DNA of 64,000 nt from Oceanicoccus sp. KOV_DT_Chl (GCF_900120175.1 NZ_FQLF01000002.1:2170001-2234000), one strand, 5' to 3'. Shown: positions 49,301-58,364, counted from the stretch's first letter. Notes: generated from the sequence alone by a model not told the origin. Translations and numbers: made by a program.

Positions 49301-49471
49301 AGCGCGGTATTTTATATTAATAACTTAATGAATGACGATACGTTGCGTTCAGGTGTCACCAATACTGATTACGGCTTTGGCGCATCCTATGAGTTTGATT
49401 TGCCACAGGCAGCAAATTTAATACTGCCAACGCCGCGAACTTATGGTCTTCGTTTGGGGTATCGTTTCTAA
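46322..49471 (+). CDS. TonB-dependent receptor B
   Basis: A 1049-residue outer-membrane receptor, longer than receptor A by about 170 residues because of large extracellular insertions, some cysteine-bearing. The signal peptide is followed by IEEVVVTARKGAAEDMQSVP. The plug has DTRPTIRGLSTTRGRANVAT and RVEVVKGPQSVLYGRSAFSG. An aspartate-rich stretch (DTDLDKDTEWAGYDVDGDGI) resembles a calcium-binding loop, and the barrel ends LPTPRTYGLRLGYRF. It is a close relative of receptor A. A PKD lipoprotein and membrane protein B follow. Confidence 0.93.
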   Translation: MKDVYQKNLMGGLLTLSSVLVASGVCAQSNYAIEEVVVTARKGAAEDMQSVPLAINALSAQMIQEKGISGVEDISQMVSGLVFDSGLLPNDTRPTIRGLSTTRGRANVATLIDFVDVSSEALSTAGGGMTGNMRLTDLERVEVVKGPQSVLYGRSAFSGAINYITKRPSLEFEGAVDFDVSSVEDDLSEWNANELKLSLSGPINDELGYRINLARSEGNGAYDNPNTGGDLGTEDTLGAAFALLFEPNDILSSYTRVEYSDEEYGPRAQVLRRTVDHTPALGDYFNDGTVAGSGLDTGRSSNPNLTVYDGRAVTYNQGQFFQQGVENRASAYYANDLPQSVQDALGVAPGDPIVDCSLSQVPYRNRNAAGLFPGSAEKPGANQLCRPMLVGAQHADASEIDFSADPRTGRDFRGTELENLRLHQQFDFNWDTFQFSYIGAYTRNKSNIQEDFDLTDYSLYSGTLIDDDGTAPTGINCNGDDRAVAGDCIAQYGFQTAMDMTYDLEQVNHEFRFSGQQQSFQWTVSVLYWEEELNTEMEDRWWLREGGTDLVNSAFVNPGLFLGGLPYLDEDADLVNDSRDCMGADRGDITKGCYVTAADYFSTSPVTDWLSRETEHMSLAAMFTYDVSETLSVTVEGRYLQEDIIYAGSGSELHGLSSAFGNCGGFMSTAMGAYEIDPNDVYPFNGSGNGSTAEALPDTQLAGALKPDIHGECEAQRNELPTVEEFVPRFNITWYPNEDVMMYFTYAEGFKPGGVDTTNASSLVRDTDLDKDTEWAGYDVDGDGIIGSDSNVDFDDRIATGYAEFQPEYDPEKLKTYEVGAKTTWLEGRVVLNLAAFYYEYTDQQTSILVENGAGFPAPKIVNAGETIVEGAEFDITARLTERLTATLGYTYSDAYYEDFNTAKIAGGPASRSSMADAGNVDGDYTGNRMPYSARDAITWSLRYDTDFESGMSSFAELNGNYQSKRFMTPGNISWLPQYRLVNFISGIESDTWSAVFYINNLMNDDTLRSGVTNTDYGFGASYEFDLPQAANLILPTPRTYGLRLGYRF

Positions 49472-49565
49472 AAAAATAATTCATGCCAGATTATTTGTTG
49501 TAGTTGAATAATAGGGTCGACTGTTGGTAACAATTTTAGCCGTTGTAGTTTGAAGGTGGTTTGCA

Positions 49566-51545
49566 ATGTTGAATAAAGTAGTTTCATTTTTCTCAGGTAT
49601 TTTTTCCAGATTTTTGGTTGCAAGCTGTGCGTCATCGCTGATGCTTATGGGGTGTGGAGGTAGTGATAGTAGTGATGCTGAGCCAGTGCAAACGGATAAG
49701 CAGGTCCAGGGGGCGGCGGTTAAAGGTCCGCTGGTTGGTGCAGATGTTAACGTATATACCATTGATTATAGTGCCACAGGGTTAAAGGACGAATTAATAG
49801 CTACTGGCATGACGGATGACAACGCAGCTATCAGTGGTGTGCAAATACCTGCTGCAGATGTTTCTAAAGGGCCGTTTATCCTTGAATTTATTAATGGTCA
49901 GGAATTGAACGGCAGTGATCCCGTTATTCCTGTATTAACAACCTATGTGACGGCTGAGCAAATTATTAATGGAGAGGCTATTTATGCAACGCCTTTAACT
50001 ACCTTGGTTATAAACTTGGCTGAAAATTTAGGTGATGATAGTGTCACTGCTGGAGAGTTTTTTAATTCGATGCAGTCGGCAATAGAAAAAGTTAAGGTCA
50101 GTTTTGGTTTTGGTTTGTTAGATGACAGTATAGATATTTTTACCACTTCGCCCATTTTTACCAGCAGTGACAATCAGGATAAGGCACTAAAATATCGCGC
50201 GGCATCCGAAGCCTTTTCAGCCTTAATAGTAGAAATACAAAAGCTGGCTGGTGCTAGTAATACTGATGTACTGGTTGCGGCATTGGCTGAGGATATGTCT
50301 GATGGTGAGCTTGATGGCGTTAAAAATGGTGTGGCGATTAGCGCTTTAGCTAGTGTTGTAAACCTGGATCAGGTGCTGAAACAAAATACATCATTGCTGA
50401 AGATACCCGGTACAGAGACTCTGCTATCAAATTTGAGCAGCTTAATGACTACTGAGTCAGCAAGTATTAGGCCTGGAACCACAGTCGGCGCATTGGTTGA
50501 GCCTGTTATCGGTGTGGTTCATCTTACTCCCATTAATAACTCACCGGTTGCCAATGCGGGTGCCGATCAGGGTGTTACTGTATCCCAAAAGGTGGTACTT
50601 GATGGCGGCGCCAGTAGCGATGCCGATGGCGATGTCTTAAGTTTTTCCTGGCGTTTCATTGCTATGCCCAATGGCACCTCTGTCAGTCTGGTTAATCCCA
50701 ATTCAGTCAATCCGGAATTTACGCCTGATGTGCTGGGTGATTACAGTCTTGAGTTAACCGTGAGCGATGGTCGAGGCACTATTTCAACCGATTTGGTTTT
50801 GGTGGTGGCGGGTGCATCGAATAACGCACCTGTCGCAGATGCTGGTGTAGATCAATATGTCGCTATTCCTGCATTAATAACATTGGATGGCAGTGCCAGT
50901 ACGGATCAGGAAGGGGATACATTAAGTTTTCGCTGGGAAATTACCAGCATGCCCGCTGGTTCTGCCGCCAGTTTATTAAGTGCGACAGTCGTTAGCACAT
51001 CCTTTACTGCTGATGTGGCAGGCGCCTATGTAATAACCCTGATGGTGAGTGATGGCGAGTTAGATAGCGCCGTGGACACGATGACTGTTAGTGCTGCTGC
51101 TGGGAATATTCCACCTGTAGCTGTGCTTACTGGCTCCGCTACCAATGGAAATGATTATGTGGCTAATGAATTGAGCGTTGAGTTGATGCACCAGATTTAT
51201 CTTGATGCAGGTGATAGTTTTGATCCAGATGGTGGTGATTTGACTTATTCCTGGGCTATTTCAAATGCGGATACGGGGGTTACGGTAGATGATATTTCGA
51301 CGTTAACCACCGACTGGATTGGTATTCTTGCAGGGACGACTGAAGGTGATATTACCCTGACTGTTACCGTCAGTGATGGTGAACTACAAGACTCGGCATC
51401 AATTGTTGTCCATATCCAAAAAACAATTCCAACCAGTGGTAGTTTTATGTTCGGGTCGCTTATCCTGCTGTTAGCGTTAAGAAAAAAACGTGCTATTCGT
51501 AGATACTGGCTGAATTTATGGGCTGAATTAAATAGTGCCAAGTAG
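49566..51545 (+). CDS. PKD-repeat lipoprotein with C-terminal anchor
   Basis: A 659-residue lipoprotein (lipobox L-M-G-C about residue 30). The first 300 residues hold a carboxypeptidase-like beta fold (AAVKGPLVGADVNVYTIDYS). Then come three PKD/Ig-like repeats of about 95 residues, each with the V-A-x-A-G-x-D-Q and VSDG pattern (two clear, one diverged). The end is SGSFMFGSLILLLALRKKRA, a hydrophobic helix plus basic cluster reminiscent of sorting tails such as GlyGly-CTERM. Both a lipid anchor and a C-terminal signal is unusual. It could present a binding surface beside receptor B. Confidence 0.78.
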   Translation: MLNKVVSFFSGIFSRFLVASCASSLMLMGCGGSDSSDAEPVQTDKQVQGAAVKGPLVGADVNVYTIDYSATGLKDELIATGMTDDNAAISGVQIPAADVSKGPFILEFINGQELNGSDPVIPVLTTYVTAEQIINGEAIYATPLTTLVINLAENLGDDSVTAGEFFNSMQSAIEKVKVSFGFGLLDDSIDIFTTSPIFTSSDNQDKALKYRAASEAFSALIVEIQKLAGASNTDVLVAALAEDMSDGELDGVKNGVAISALASVVNLDQVLKQNTSLLKIPGTETLLSNLSSLMTTESASIRPGTTVGALVEPVIGVVHLTPINNSPVANAGADQGVTVSQKVVLDGGASSDADGDVLSFSWRFIAMPNGTSVSLVNPNSVNPEFTPDVLGDYSLELTVSDGRGTISTDLVLVVAGASNNAPVADAGVDQYVAIPALITLDGSASTDQEGDTLSFRWEITSMPAGSAASLLSATVVSTSFTADVAGAYVITLMVSDGELDSAVDTMTVSAAAGNIPPVAVLTGSATNGNDYVANELSVELMHQIYLDAGDSFDPDGGDLTYSWAISNADTGVTVDDISTLTTDWIGILAGTTEGDITLTVTVSDGELQDSASIVVHIQKTIPTSGSFMFGSLILLLALRKKRAIRRYWLNLWAELNSAK

Positions 51546-51556
51546 AGGTTTTAGAC

Positions 51557-52440
51557 GTGACTGAATTATATAAAAATCCACGGTTTGCCTATCTGTGTAT
51601 AGCAATGACATTGTTAGTCATGCCCGTAGCGCATACTGCCTCAATGTTGCTGGAACACATCGCTGATAAAACGCTATGGTTTTATGGGCATATTGCGCTG
51701 GGTTTTATCGGCTTTGCTGTTGTGTGGGTTGGTTTAAAAAAGTCCGAAATTCAGGCCTGTGTATTGGGATTTGTTGGCGCCAATATGATGTTCGTAGGAT
51801 TTTTTGAGTTAATGTTTGCCCTATTCGCGGATGTGTTTAATGTGCAGCCCATATTGGATGCCGAGAGTGGGCAGGTGCTGTTGACGCCATCGCTGCAAAT
51901 TAATGAGGCCTCTATCTTGATTATGTTGCCTCTGTTTCTTTTGACTTACGCAAATAACCAGGTGCGTTGCAATATGATTCGCTGGGTTCGAAAAATTTTG
52001 CGTCTGGACCCGGGTCGGCCTACCGAGCCACCACGTGACCGACCTTATTCGCGAATAGTAGCAATGGAGACGCTATTTATTATTTGGATGATCTATGCAG
52101 TCAGTTTATTAACTCTGGATCCGCGGGTGTTAGGGCCGGCTCACCCTATTACCGGTCTTATTTATCTGGGATTTGTGATCTGGCCTTTGTACCTGCTGTA
52201 TCGCATTAGGAAAATATCCGGTGCTGGCCCGTGGTACGCTACGCGATACCTACCGGTATTATTTTCTGGTCGTGGTTCGAAACGGCTTTCTCGATGGATT
52301 GGATATTTGAATATTATTTATACCCCTTTGAATACCCTGTTAGTAGTGGTGTTACTGCCTTATGCTGCATAGTGAGCTGCTATCTGGTTTTTAACCGGGA
52401 TAAAATCCATGATCCAGGCGGTGTATTAAGTGCGGGTTAG
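51557..52440 (+). CDS. Multi-spanning membrane protein B, interrupted by a 1-base deletion
   Basis: A paralogue of the membrane protein at 41.6 kb, about 294 residues. GTG at 51557 follows GAGGTTTTAGAC, 12 bases after the lipoprotein stop, so they are cotranscribed. Shared motifs are NNQVRCNMIRWVRKILRLDP and LTLDPRVLGPAHPIT. The frame breaks at CCC 52228-52230. Adding one C yields GPVVRYAIPTGIIFWSWFET and the family's E-Y-Y-L-Y-P end, finishing at 52440. As it stands the frame ends at 52372 with an unrelated tail. Function unknown. Confidence 0.75.
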
Positions 52441-52473
52441 TACAGGCTTTGTAAGCAAAGAGTAAGCAATAAG

Positions 52474-52498
52474 AAGGGAACAGTTAAGTTCCTTTTTT
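52474..52498 (+). terminator. Rho-independent terminator
   Basis: AAGGGAAC (52474-52481) pairs with GTTCCTT (52488-52494) and runs into T residues, closing the receptor B operon. Confidence 0.82.
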
Positions 52499-52555
52499 AT
52501 TAGCTGCCACCTCTCTATAATATCCCAGCGACAACAATAATGATGGGATATGGCG

Positions 52556-53431
52556 ATGAGTGAAACCATTCTACTAAGCGGCGCCAACGGCAAAACCGGC
52601 CGTGCTATTTTGAACAAGCTGGTGGGCTTAAAGCAAACGGTAAAAGTGTTTATTCGCGACCGCGAGCAGTGGCCCGCACTTAAAGCCATGGGGGCGAGTG
52701 GTTTTGCGGTGGGTGATATGCACGACGCTGATTTGGTGGAAAGTGCGGTGATGGGTTGTGATAAAGTTATTCACGTCGGCCCGCCGATGCATGCTGATGA
52801 AAAAACCATGACTGAAAACTTTATTGCTGCAGCCAAAAAGCATGGAGTACGGCACTTTATTTATTATTCAGTGATGCATCCGCTGCGCCGGGAAGTTCGT
52901 CATCATAGTCTGAAGCTGGATACTGAAGAAGCGCTGATTGAGTCGGGCTTGGCGTATACGATTTTACAACCCATCCGCTATATGCAGCATTTATTGCCGA
53001 TTTGGCAAAAGGTGTTAGATGAGGGTGTGCATGCCATGCCGTTTAATACCGAGGTGCATTTCAGCGTGGTGGATTTGGAGGATTTGGCTGAAGCGACAGC
53101 CATTGTTGCTGCCGAAGGTGGCCATGAATATGCGACTTATGAACTCGCGGGTCCGCAGGGATTAAATCAACAGGACATGGCGGCAATAATATCCGAGGTG
53201 GTGGGCAGGCCAGTGACTGCACAAGCTATTACCTTAGAACAGGTTGCGGCTAATGCCAGGGCCAAAGGGTTTGATGAAGACCGCGTTGAGCAGATGTTGG
53301 TGATGAACCGGCATTATGATCATTGCGGTTTTATCGGTAACCCTAATGTGCTGAGCTGGATCTTGGGGCGGGTGCCTAACAGTTACCAACAATTTGTTGA
53401 GCGCTTGTGGGCAGAGCAGGCGAGTTCATAG
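52556..53431 (+). CDS. NmrA-type NAD(P)-binding protein
   Basis: A 291-residue atypical short-chain reductase of the NmrA/QOR2 type. The Rossmann motif GANGKTGRAILNKLVG is near residue 7. KVIHVGPPMHADEKTMTENF and ARKHGVRHF-like KKHGVRHFIYYSVMHP follow. Such proteins are NAD(P)-binding regulators or oxidoreductases. ATG 52556 is better spaced from the GGGA site than ATG 52550. It stands alone between two strong terminators, next to the ECF-sigma locus but convergent with it. Confidence 0.87.
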   Translation: MSETILLSGANGKTGRAILNKLVGLKQTVKVFIRDREQWPALKAMGASGFAVGDMHDADLVESAVMGCDKVIHVGPPMHADEKTMTENFIAAAKKHGVRHFIYYSVMHPLRREVRHHSLKLDTEEALIESGLAYTILQPIRYMQHLLPIWQKVLDEGVHAMPFNTEVHFSVVDLEDLAEATAIVAAEGGHEYATYELAGPQGLNQQDMAAIISEVVGRPVTAQAITLEQVAANARAKGFDEDRVEQMLVMNRHYDHCGFIGNPNVLSWILGRVPNSYQQFVERLWAEQASS

Positions 53432-53450
53432 GTGCGAGCGTTTAGACCAT

Positions 53451-53482
53451 AAAAAAACGGAGCTTATGGCTCCGTTTTTTTA
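53451..53482. terminator. Bidirectional terminator
   Basis: CGGAGC/GCTCCG around a TTATG loop, with an A-run before and a T-run after, serves the convergent NmrA and ChrR genes. Confidence 0.9.
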
Positions 53483-53501
53483 TGCGTTAATAAAGACTGG
53501 C

Positions 53502-54166
53502 TTAGTGGGCTAAATGTCCGCGTCGAATGAAGGGGTTCAGCCAGCGAGTGAAAAAGCCGGTAAACTCAATAGGTGCGTCAGTGACCGTTAGGCAGATACA
53601 CACTTTATCTTTGGTTACGACTGGGCGGTGTTTATGGCGTCCATCGCGAACCACAAAGTCACCTTCCTTATAAATCCCGCTTTCATCAGAAAAGCTGCCT
53701 TCCAATAAAATGGTGTACTCGTCACCCGTATGGGTGTGAGTAGGAATGGCGCTACCAGGCTTGATTCGGAGCATCTCTACTTTTGAGCCGTTACTATCAA
53801 TACACAGTTTTGCCGCTTCAATAGCCGGTGACACACTGTGCCAGTCCAATGATTCGTAATCCTCGGGAATAAATTGCTGCAGTGCCGTGGTATATTGGCA
53901 TTGCGTTTAGCTATGGCTTTTGGCGCTTCTTCTACTGGTGCCTCATCTAACATAGCCATGACGTTAGATTTTAGTTCCGGTGAAGTGGTAGCCGCTGGTT
54001 GCAGGCCTGCCATTAACTGCGCGCCGATAGCGTTGAGGCGTTGCAAATTGGCATTGCAGTCGCGACATTGCTCTACGTGCGTGGATACGCAAAGCGCGTG
54101 GCTTAACGGCAAGCTACCTGCCGAAAAGGCGGTGAGTAATTCAGAAGCTGGGTGATGGTTTGCCAT
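53502..54166 (-). CDS. chrR: ChrR family anti-sigma factor, interrupted by a 1-base deletion
   Basis: ChrR holds its ECF sigma factor inactive until singlet oxygen or organic peroxide releases it. About 221 residues. The N-terminal zinc anti-sigma domain has H-V-E-Q-C-R-D-C. The C-terminal cupin domain has IPTHTHTGDEYTILLEGSFS and RDGRHKHRPV. The frame is lost at 53885-53886 (CC on the plus strand). One added base gives PRALQQFIPEDYESLDWHSV and rejoins the cupin. ATG 54166 is preceded by AGAGG, with TTG 54172 as an alternative. It follows the sigma gene with almost no gap. Confidence 0.85.
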
Positions 54167-54173
54167 CGTCAAT

Positions 54174-54767
54174 CTACCTCTTTAATAACAATTCTAGTTT
54201 TTGCAATGCTAGTCGCACCCGGGATTTTACTGTTCCCAGTGGCAGGTCTAGCTCATCCGCCGTTTCCTGATGGCTTTTGCCTTCAAGGTAAACTTTGGCT
54301 AATACCTGTGACTGCTCAATTGGCAGCTGTTTTAAACCTTCATGGACTTTTGTCTCCGCCCTCTGTCGCTGAGTCAGCTGGAAGGGATCTGGACCTTCGT
54401 CTTCCATATTTTCAAAAATATCCGTCGGGTCGATTTCAGTGCTAAAGCGACCATTACGGCGTAAATAATCAATCCGGCAGTTTCTGGCCAGCGTAAATAT
54501 CCAGGTAGATACAGCGGCCATGTCCGGTTTGTAAGTATGGGCTTTATTCCATACCTTGATCATTACTTCCTGTGCCAGTTCATCGGCTACCAGAGCTGCA
54601 CCAGGTTCGCGTGCCAGGCTGTAGGACCTCAGCATGGGTGCAAAGTGATCAAATAAAGCGCTAAAAGCCTGCTTGTCACGGTCATTGGCCACTTTCAGCA
54701 TATGCTCTTTAAGTAGGGCATTGCGCTCGGCATTGCTATCGGTGCTAGTTATGCTAGCGTCGGGCAT
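54174..54767 (-). CDS. rpoE: ECF sigma factor (RpoE/ChrR-associated)
   Basis: An ECF sigma factor of about 197 residues. Region 2 is LFDHFAPMLRSYSLAREPGA through STWIFTLARNCRIDYLRR. Region 4 is LPIEQSQVLAKVYLEGKSHQ, ending in the DNA-contacting LGTVKSRVRLALQKL. ATG 54767 has an excellent GGCGGAG ribosome site; an upstream ATG at 54803 has none. Its cognate ChrR follows. It probably transcribes itself and the divergent lipid-modification operon: both carry TGATCY-N16-CGTACA. Known relatives respond to singlet oxygen. Confidence 0.93.
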   Translation of the reverse strand: MPDASITSTDSNAERNALLKEHMLKVANDRDKQAFSALFDHFAPMLRSYSLAREPGAALVADELAQEVMIKVWNKAHTYKPDMAAVSTWIFTLARNCRIDYLRRNGRFSTEIDPTDIFENMEDEGPDPFQLTQRQRAETKVHEGLKQLPIEQSQVLAKVYLEGKSHQETADELDLPLGTVKSRVRLALQKLELLLKR

Positions 54768-54856
54768 AGGACTCCGCCTTGGGTGGCTGATGACATTAGA
54801 CATTGGTTGTGCTCATCATAGTGGGGTTGCCGTCGTTTAACTAGTGCTTTGCCTAA

Positions 54857-54884
54857 TGTACGGGGGGATCTTATGGACAGATCA
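54857..54884 (-). promoter_or_regulatory. Predicted ECF promoter of the sigma/anti-sigma genes
   Basis: Read leftwards: TGATCT, a 16-base spacer, CGTACA. It is the same spacing and -10 element as the divergent promoter, consistent with autoregulation. Confidence 0.65.
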
Positions 54885-54906
54885 CCCGCTGATGTAATTA
54901 ACTGAA

Positions 54907-54934
54907 TGATCCATTGTTCAGATGCGCCCGTACA
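54907..54934 (+). promoter_or_regulatory. Predicted ECF promoter of the stress operon
   Basis: TGATCC, a 16-base spacer, CGTACA, about 85 bases before the first gene. TGATCC is the -35 element known for RpoE/ChrR-type sigma factors. Confidence 0.72.
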
Positions 54935-55020
54935 ACTACTATGCTGATGGTAAGTTAATGTTTTATAGAGAGTTTTAGATTTTTCAAACCGTCTGGCAAG
55001 CCCTTGGATACAGGTGGAAA

Positions 55021-55446
55021 ATGAGCAGCGATATTATTAAATTATTCAAAGACAGCTATCGCGATATGCTGGCAATGGACCTCAGTCAACTAGATCAGCT
55101 TTATGCCGACAATATTGTATTTAAGGACCCGGTGCATGAAATCCGGGGTCTGATTGCGTTGCAGGATTATATGGCGGCGATGTGCGCCAATACGCAGGCC
55201 TGTCAGTTTGAGTATCTCGATCAGGTAGTCACAGATCAATCGGCTTACATTAAATGGAATATGCATTTTCGTCACCCCAAGCTTGGCGGCGGTAAGTTGA
55301 TAACCGTGCGGGGCGTCAGTCAAATTCAGTTTGCTGAACGTATTTATTATCATGAAGATATTTATGATATGGGTGAGATGGTGTACGAGCATGTACCGCT
55401 AGTGGGTGGTTTGACCCGCTGGTTAAAAGCACGTTTAGCTGATTAA
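55021..55446 (+). CDS. NTF2/SnoaL-like protein
   Basis: A 141-residue protein of the nuclear transport factor 2-like superfamily, a cone-shaped alpha/beta barrel. The pattern is LFKDSYRDMLAMDLSQLDQLYADNIVFKDP, split as an N-terminal helix pair then strand, with GLIALQDYMAAMC and HEDIYDMGEMVYEHVP following. It is the first gene of the ECF-controlled operon, and ATG follows AGGTGGAAA. Such proteins often accompany lipid-modifying CFA clusters; a binding or isomerase function is possible but not shown. Confidence 0.85.
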   Translation: MSSDIIKLFKDSYRDMLAMDLSQLDQLYADNIVFKDPVHEIRGLIALQDYMAAMCANTQACQFEYLDQVVTDQSAYIKWNMHFRHPKLGGGKLITVRGVSQIQFAERIYYHEDIYDMGEMVYEHVPLVGGLTRWLKARLAD

Positions 55447-55458
55447 TAGAGGATGACC

Positions 55459-56222
55459 ATGGTGACTGCAGAAACCATCTGGATTACCGGTGCCAGTACG
55501 GGCATTGGCCGCGACTTGGCATTGTTGTTAGCCGAGCAGGGTAATACCGTTATTGCCAGTGCGCGCAGTGAATCCGGTCTGCAGCAACTGGCAGCCTTAA
55601 ACGCGAATATTATTCCTTTGGTATTTGATGTGAGTCGTGCGGATGCTATTGATGCTGTGCGTTCCGAATTGTTGAAGCATAGTCCGTATCTGGATCGGGT
55701 AATTTTAAACGCAGGCACCTGCGAATATTTGGATATCAGTGCTCCTGATTGGGACATGATGCAGCGGGTGATGACCACTAATTATTTTGGCGCGGTAAAT
55801 TCATTAGCTGTCGCCATGCCCTTATTGCAGGCTAGGCCAAAAAGCGCTGATGGCAAAGGCGCACATATTATTGGTGTGGTGTCATTGGCAACAGTGGTGC
55901 CATTCAGTCGCGCTCAGGCTTATGGTGCATCCAAAGCTGCAATGCAATACTTTTTAGATTCGCTGCGGGTGGATTTACAATCCCGGGCCATCGACGTCAC
56001 GGTAATTAATCCGGGCTTTGTGAAAACACCGCTAACCGATAAAAATGATTTTTCCATGCCGTTTTTATTATCGTCTAGCGAGGCCGCGCAGCGTATGGCA
56101 AATGCCATCGCCAAGCGGCCAAGGCAGTATGATTTTCCGGGCGCTTAAAATGGTTGTTGAAATTACTGGGTTGTGTACCGGTGTTTTGGAATAAAGTGGT
56201 AGCACCTTCCTTAAAAGCTTGA
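55459..56222 (+). CDS. Short-chain dehydrogenase/reductase, interrupted by a 1-base deletion
   Basis: An SDR oxidoreductase of about 254 residues. The cofactor motif is TGASTGIG near residue 10. N-A-G is in VILNAGTCEYLD, the catalytic Ser lies in the VVSLATVVP region, and Y-x3-K is YGASKAAMQYF. The frame breaks at GGG 56139-56141. One added G gives FPGRLKWLLKLLGCVPVFW and an end at 56222, a typical membrane-associated SDR tail. ATG 55459 is better spaced from AGAGG than ATG 55453. Second gene of the ECF operon. Confidence 0.88.
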
Positions 56223-56280
56223 TGCTGTTAGCGGTAAGGTTTATTCAGGTGCTTTGGCACAAAAATAAAGAGAGATGTGA

Positions 56281-57530
56281 GTGAGAATAGCGATTGTTGG
56301 AAGCGGGATTTCCGGTCTAAGTGCGGCGTACTTGTTACAGCGTGAACACGATATTACGGTTTTTGAAAGTGGCGATAGAATTGGCGGTCATACCGCCACC
56401 ATGGATGTCTGTGTGCAGGGCCAGAACTATGCTATTGATACCGGCTTTATAGTCTACAACGATTGGACCTATCCAAATTTTATCCGCTTAATGGATGAGT
56501 TGGGCGTTGCGTCCCAGCCTACTGAAATGAGCTTCAGTGTCAGTTGTGATCTGACCGGGCTGGAGTATGGCGGTAATAATCTCAATACTCTATTTGCGCA
56601 GCGTAAAAATATTTTTAGCCCATCTTATCTGAAAATGATCAAAGATATTTTACGTTTTAATAAAGAAGCCATTGAGGATTTAGACGCGCAGCGCATTGAT
56701 GAGGCGACAACACTGGGTCAATACCTGGACCAAAAAGATTATGGTAAAACCTTTGCTAATAAATACTTAATACCTATGGGTAGTGCGATATGGTCGGCGT
56801 CTACTGACAGTATGTTTGATTTTCCGTTATTGTTTTTTGTGCGGTTTTTTAAAAATCACGGTTTGTTGAGTGTTAATAATCGACCCCAGTGGCGGGTTAT
56901 CAAAGGTGGCTCTAATCAATATCTGGCACCGTTAACGGCAGGCTTTAAAGACCGTATTCGGGTGAACTGCGCGGTGCAAACGATTACCCGTCATGCGGAT
57001 GGTGTGGCGTTGGTACTGGCTGATGGTAGTACTGAAACATTTGATCAGGTGGTCATTGCTACCCACAGTGATCAGGCTTTGGCTATGTTATCAGACGTAA
57101 CGGCTGCTGAGCAATCCGTGTTGGCGGCTATTCCTTATCAGGAAAATGACGTGGTGTTGCATACCGATGACAGTGTATTGCCTGAGAAAAAATTAGCCTG
57201 GTCCAGTTGGAATTATTGGCTGCGTTCCGAGCAGCAGGAGCAGGCGATATTGACCTACGATATGAATATATTGCAGGGGATCGATGCGCCGGTTACTTTT
57301 TGTGTCACCTTGAATGCGACTGAAGAAATTGATCCTGCTAAAATTTTGGGAAGATATTCTTACAGCCATCCGGTATTTTCTTTGGCATCGGTAGCCGCTG
57401 CCGAGCGATGGCAAGACATTAACGGGTCAATAAAACCTGGTTTTGCGGTGCATACTGGGCTAATGGCTTTCATGAAGATGGTGCTAGTAGCGGTATCAGG
57501 GTTGCTAAAGCATTGGGAGCAGATTGGTAG
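56281..57530 (+). CDS. FAD-dependent amine-oxidase-like oxidoreductase, interrupted by a 1-base deletion
   Basis: A flavoprotein of about 416 residues (COG2907-like NAD/FAD-binding). The FAD motif IVGSGISGLSAAYLLQ is at the N-terminus, with an FESGDRIGGHTATMD segment and a YAIDTGFIVYNDWTYPNF substrate region. The frame breaks at AAAA 57432-57435. One added A gives KTWFCGAYWANGFHEDGASS, the conserved C-terminal FAD segment, and the stop at 57530. Neighbouring DUF1365 and CFA-like genes form a conserved trio. In Rhodobacter related genes make furan fatty acids, so a lipid desaturase role is plausible. Confidence 0.88.
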
Positions 57531-57542
57531 GATGCAGGCTTA

Positions 57543-58322
57543 ATGAAAAGCGCTATTTATACAGGCTGGGTTCGTCATCGCCGCTATCATCCCAAGCGGC
57601 ATGAGTTGCGCTACCGTTTGTTTATGCTGTTGCTCGATTTGTCAGAGTTGGATCAAGTGTTTGCGGGTACCCGTTGGTGGTCTGTATCCCGCTGGGCGCC
57701 AGCAAGGTTTAGGCGTAGTGATTTTCTAGGTGATCCCGCAGTACCGCTGGATACTGCGGTGCGTTTACAGGTGGAGAAGAAAACCGGAGTCTATCCGCAA
57801 GGCCCCATTCGATTGTTGGCAAATCTTCGTTATTTCGGGTTTATTATGAACCCTATTAGCTGTTATTACTGCTTTGATAAAGCAGAGAAATTACAATTTA
57901 TTGTTGCCGAAGTGAATAATACCCCTTGGGATGAGCGTCATTGTTATGTGCTGGCATGTGATCCAAATCGTCGTCATCAACGAATAAGTTTCAACAAAGA
58001 CTTTCATGTTTCGCCGTTCAACCCGATGGATATTCGCTACGATTGGCGCAGCAGTGAGCCCGAACAGAGCTTGCGGATTAATATGCAAAATTGGAGAAAA
58101 CCGGGTCAAAGTGATTCGGAAGTTATGGAGTTTGACGCTACTTTGGTGCTAGAGCGAGAAGAGATCACTCCGCTGAGTTTGCGTAAAACCATTATTCGTT
58201 ACCCTCTAATGACTGTGAAAATAGTGTTAGGGATTTATTGGCAGGCCTTAAAGATCTGGCTTAAAGGGGTACCATTTGTATCCCATCCAGATAGTAGAGT
58301 GGTGGATAATACTGCGGCCTAG
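57543..58322 (+). CDS. DUF1365 family protein
   Basis: A 259-residue protein of the DUF1365 family. Conserved segments are [55 protein letters not shown] and [13 protein letters not shown]. The family always sits beside the FAD oxidoreductase and CFA-like methyltransferase, as here, and is thought to act in the same lipid modification, with no known biochemistry. It starts 12 bases after the corrected FAD gene stop. Confidence 0.93.
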   Translation: MKSAIYTGWVRHRRYHPKRHELRYRLFMLLLDLSELDQVFAGTRWWSVSRWAPARFRRSDFLGDPAVPLDTAVRLQVEKKTGVYPQGPIRLLANLRYFGFIMNPISCYYCFDKAEKLQFIVAEVNNTPWDERHCYVLACDPNRRHQRISFNKDFHVSPFNPMDIRYDWRSSEPEQSLRINMQNWRKPGQSDSEVMEFDATLVLEREEITPLSLRKTIIRYPLMTVKIVLGIYWQALKIWLKGVPFVSHPDSRVVDNTAA

Positions 58323-58364
58323 CAGGAATAAAAGTAATTAATTATTAAAAATCAGGATTATTTT

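Noticed and set aside
53874-54155. Forward frame antisense to the ChrR gene
   Set aside because: The zinc-binding and cupin motifs are on the minus strand; the forward frame is a by-product.
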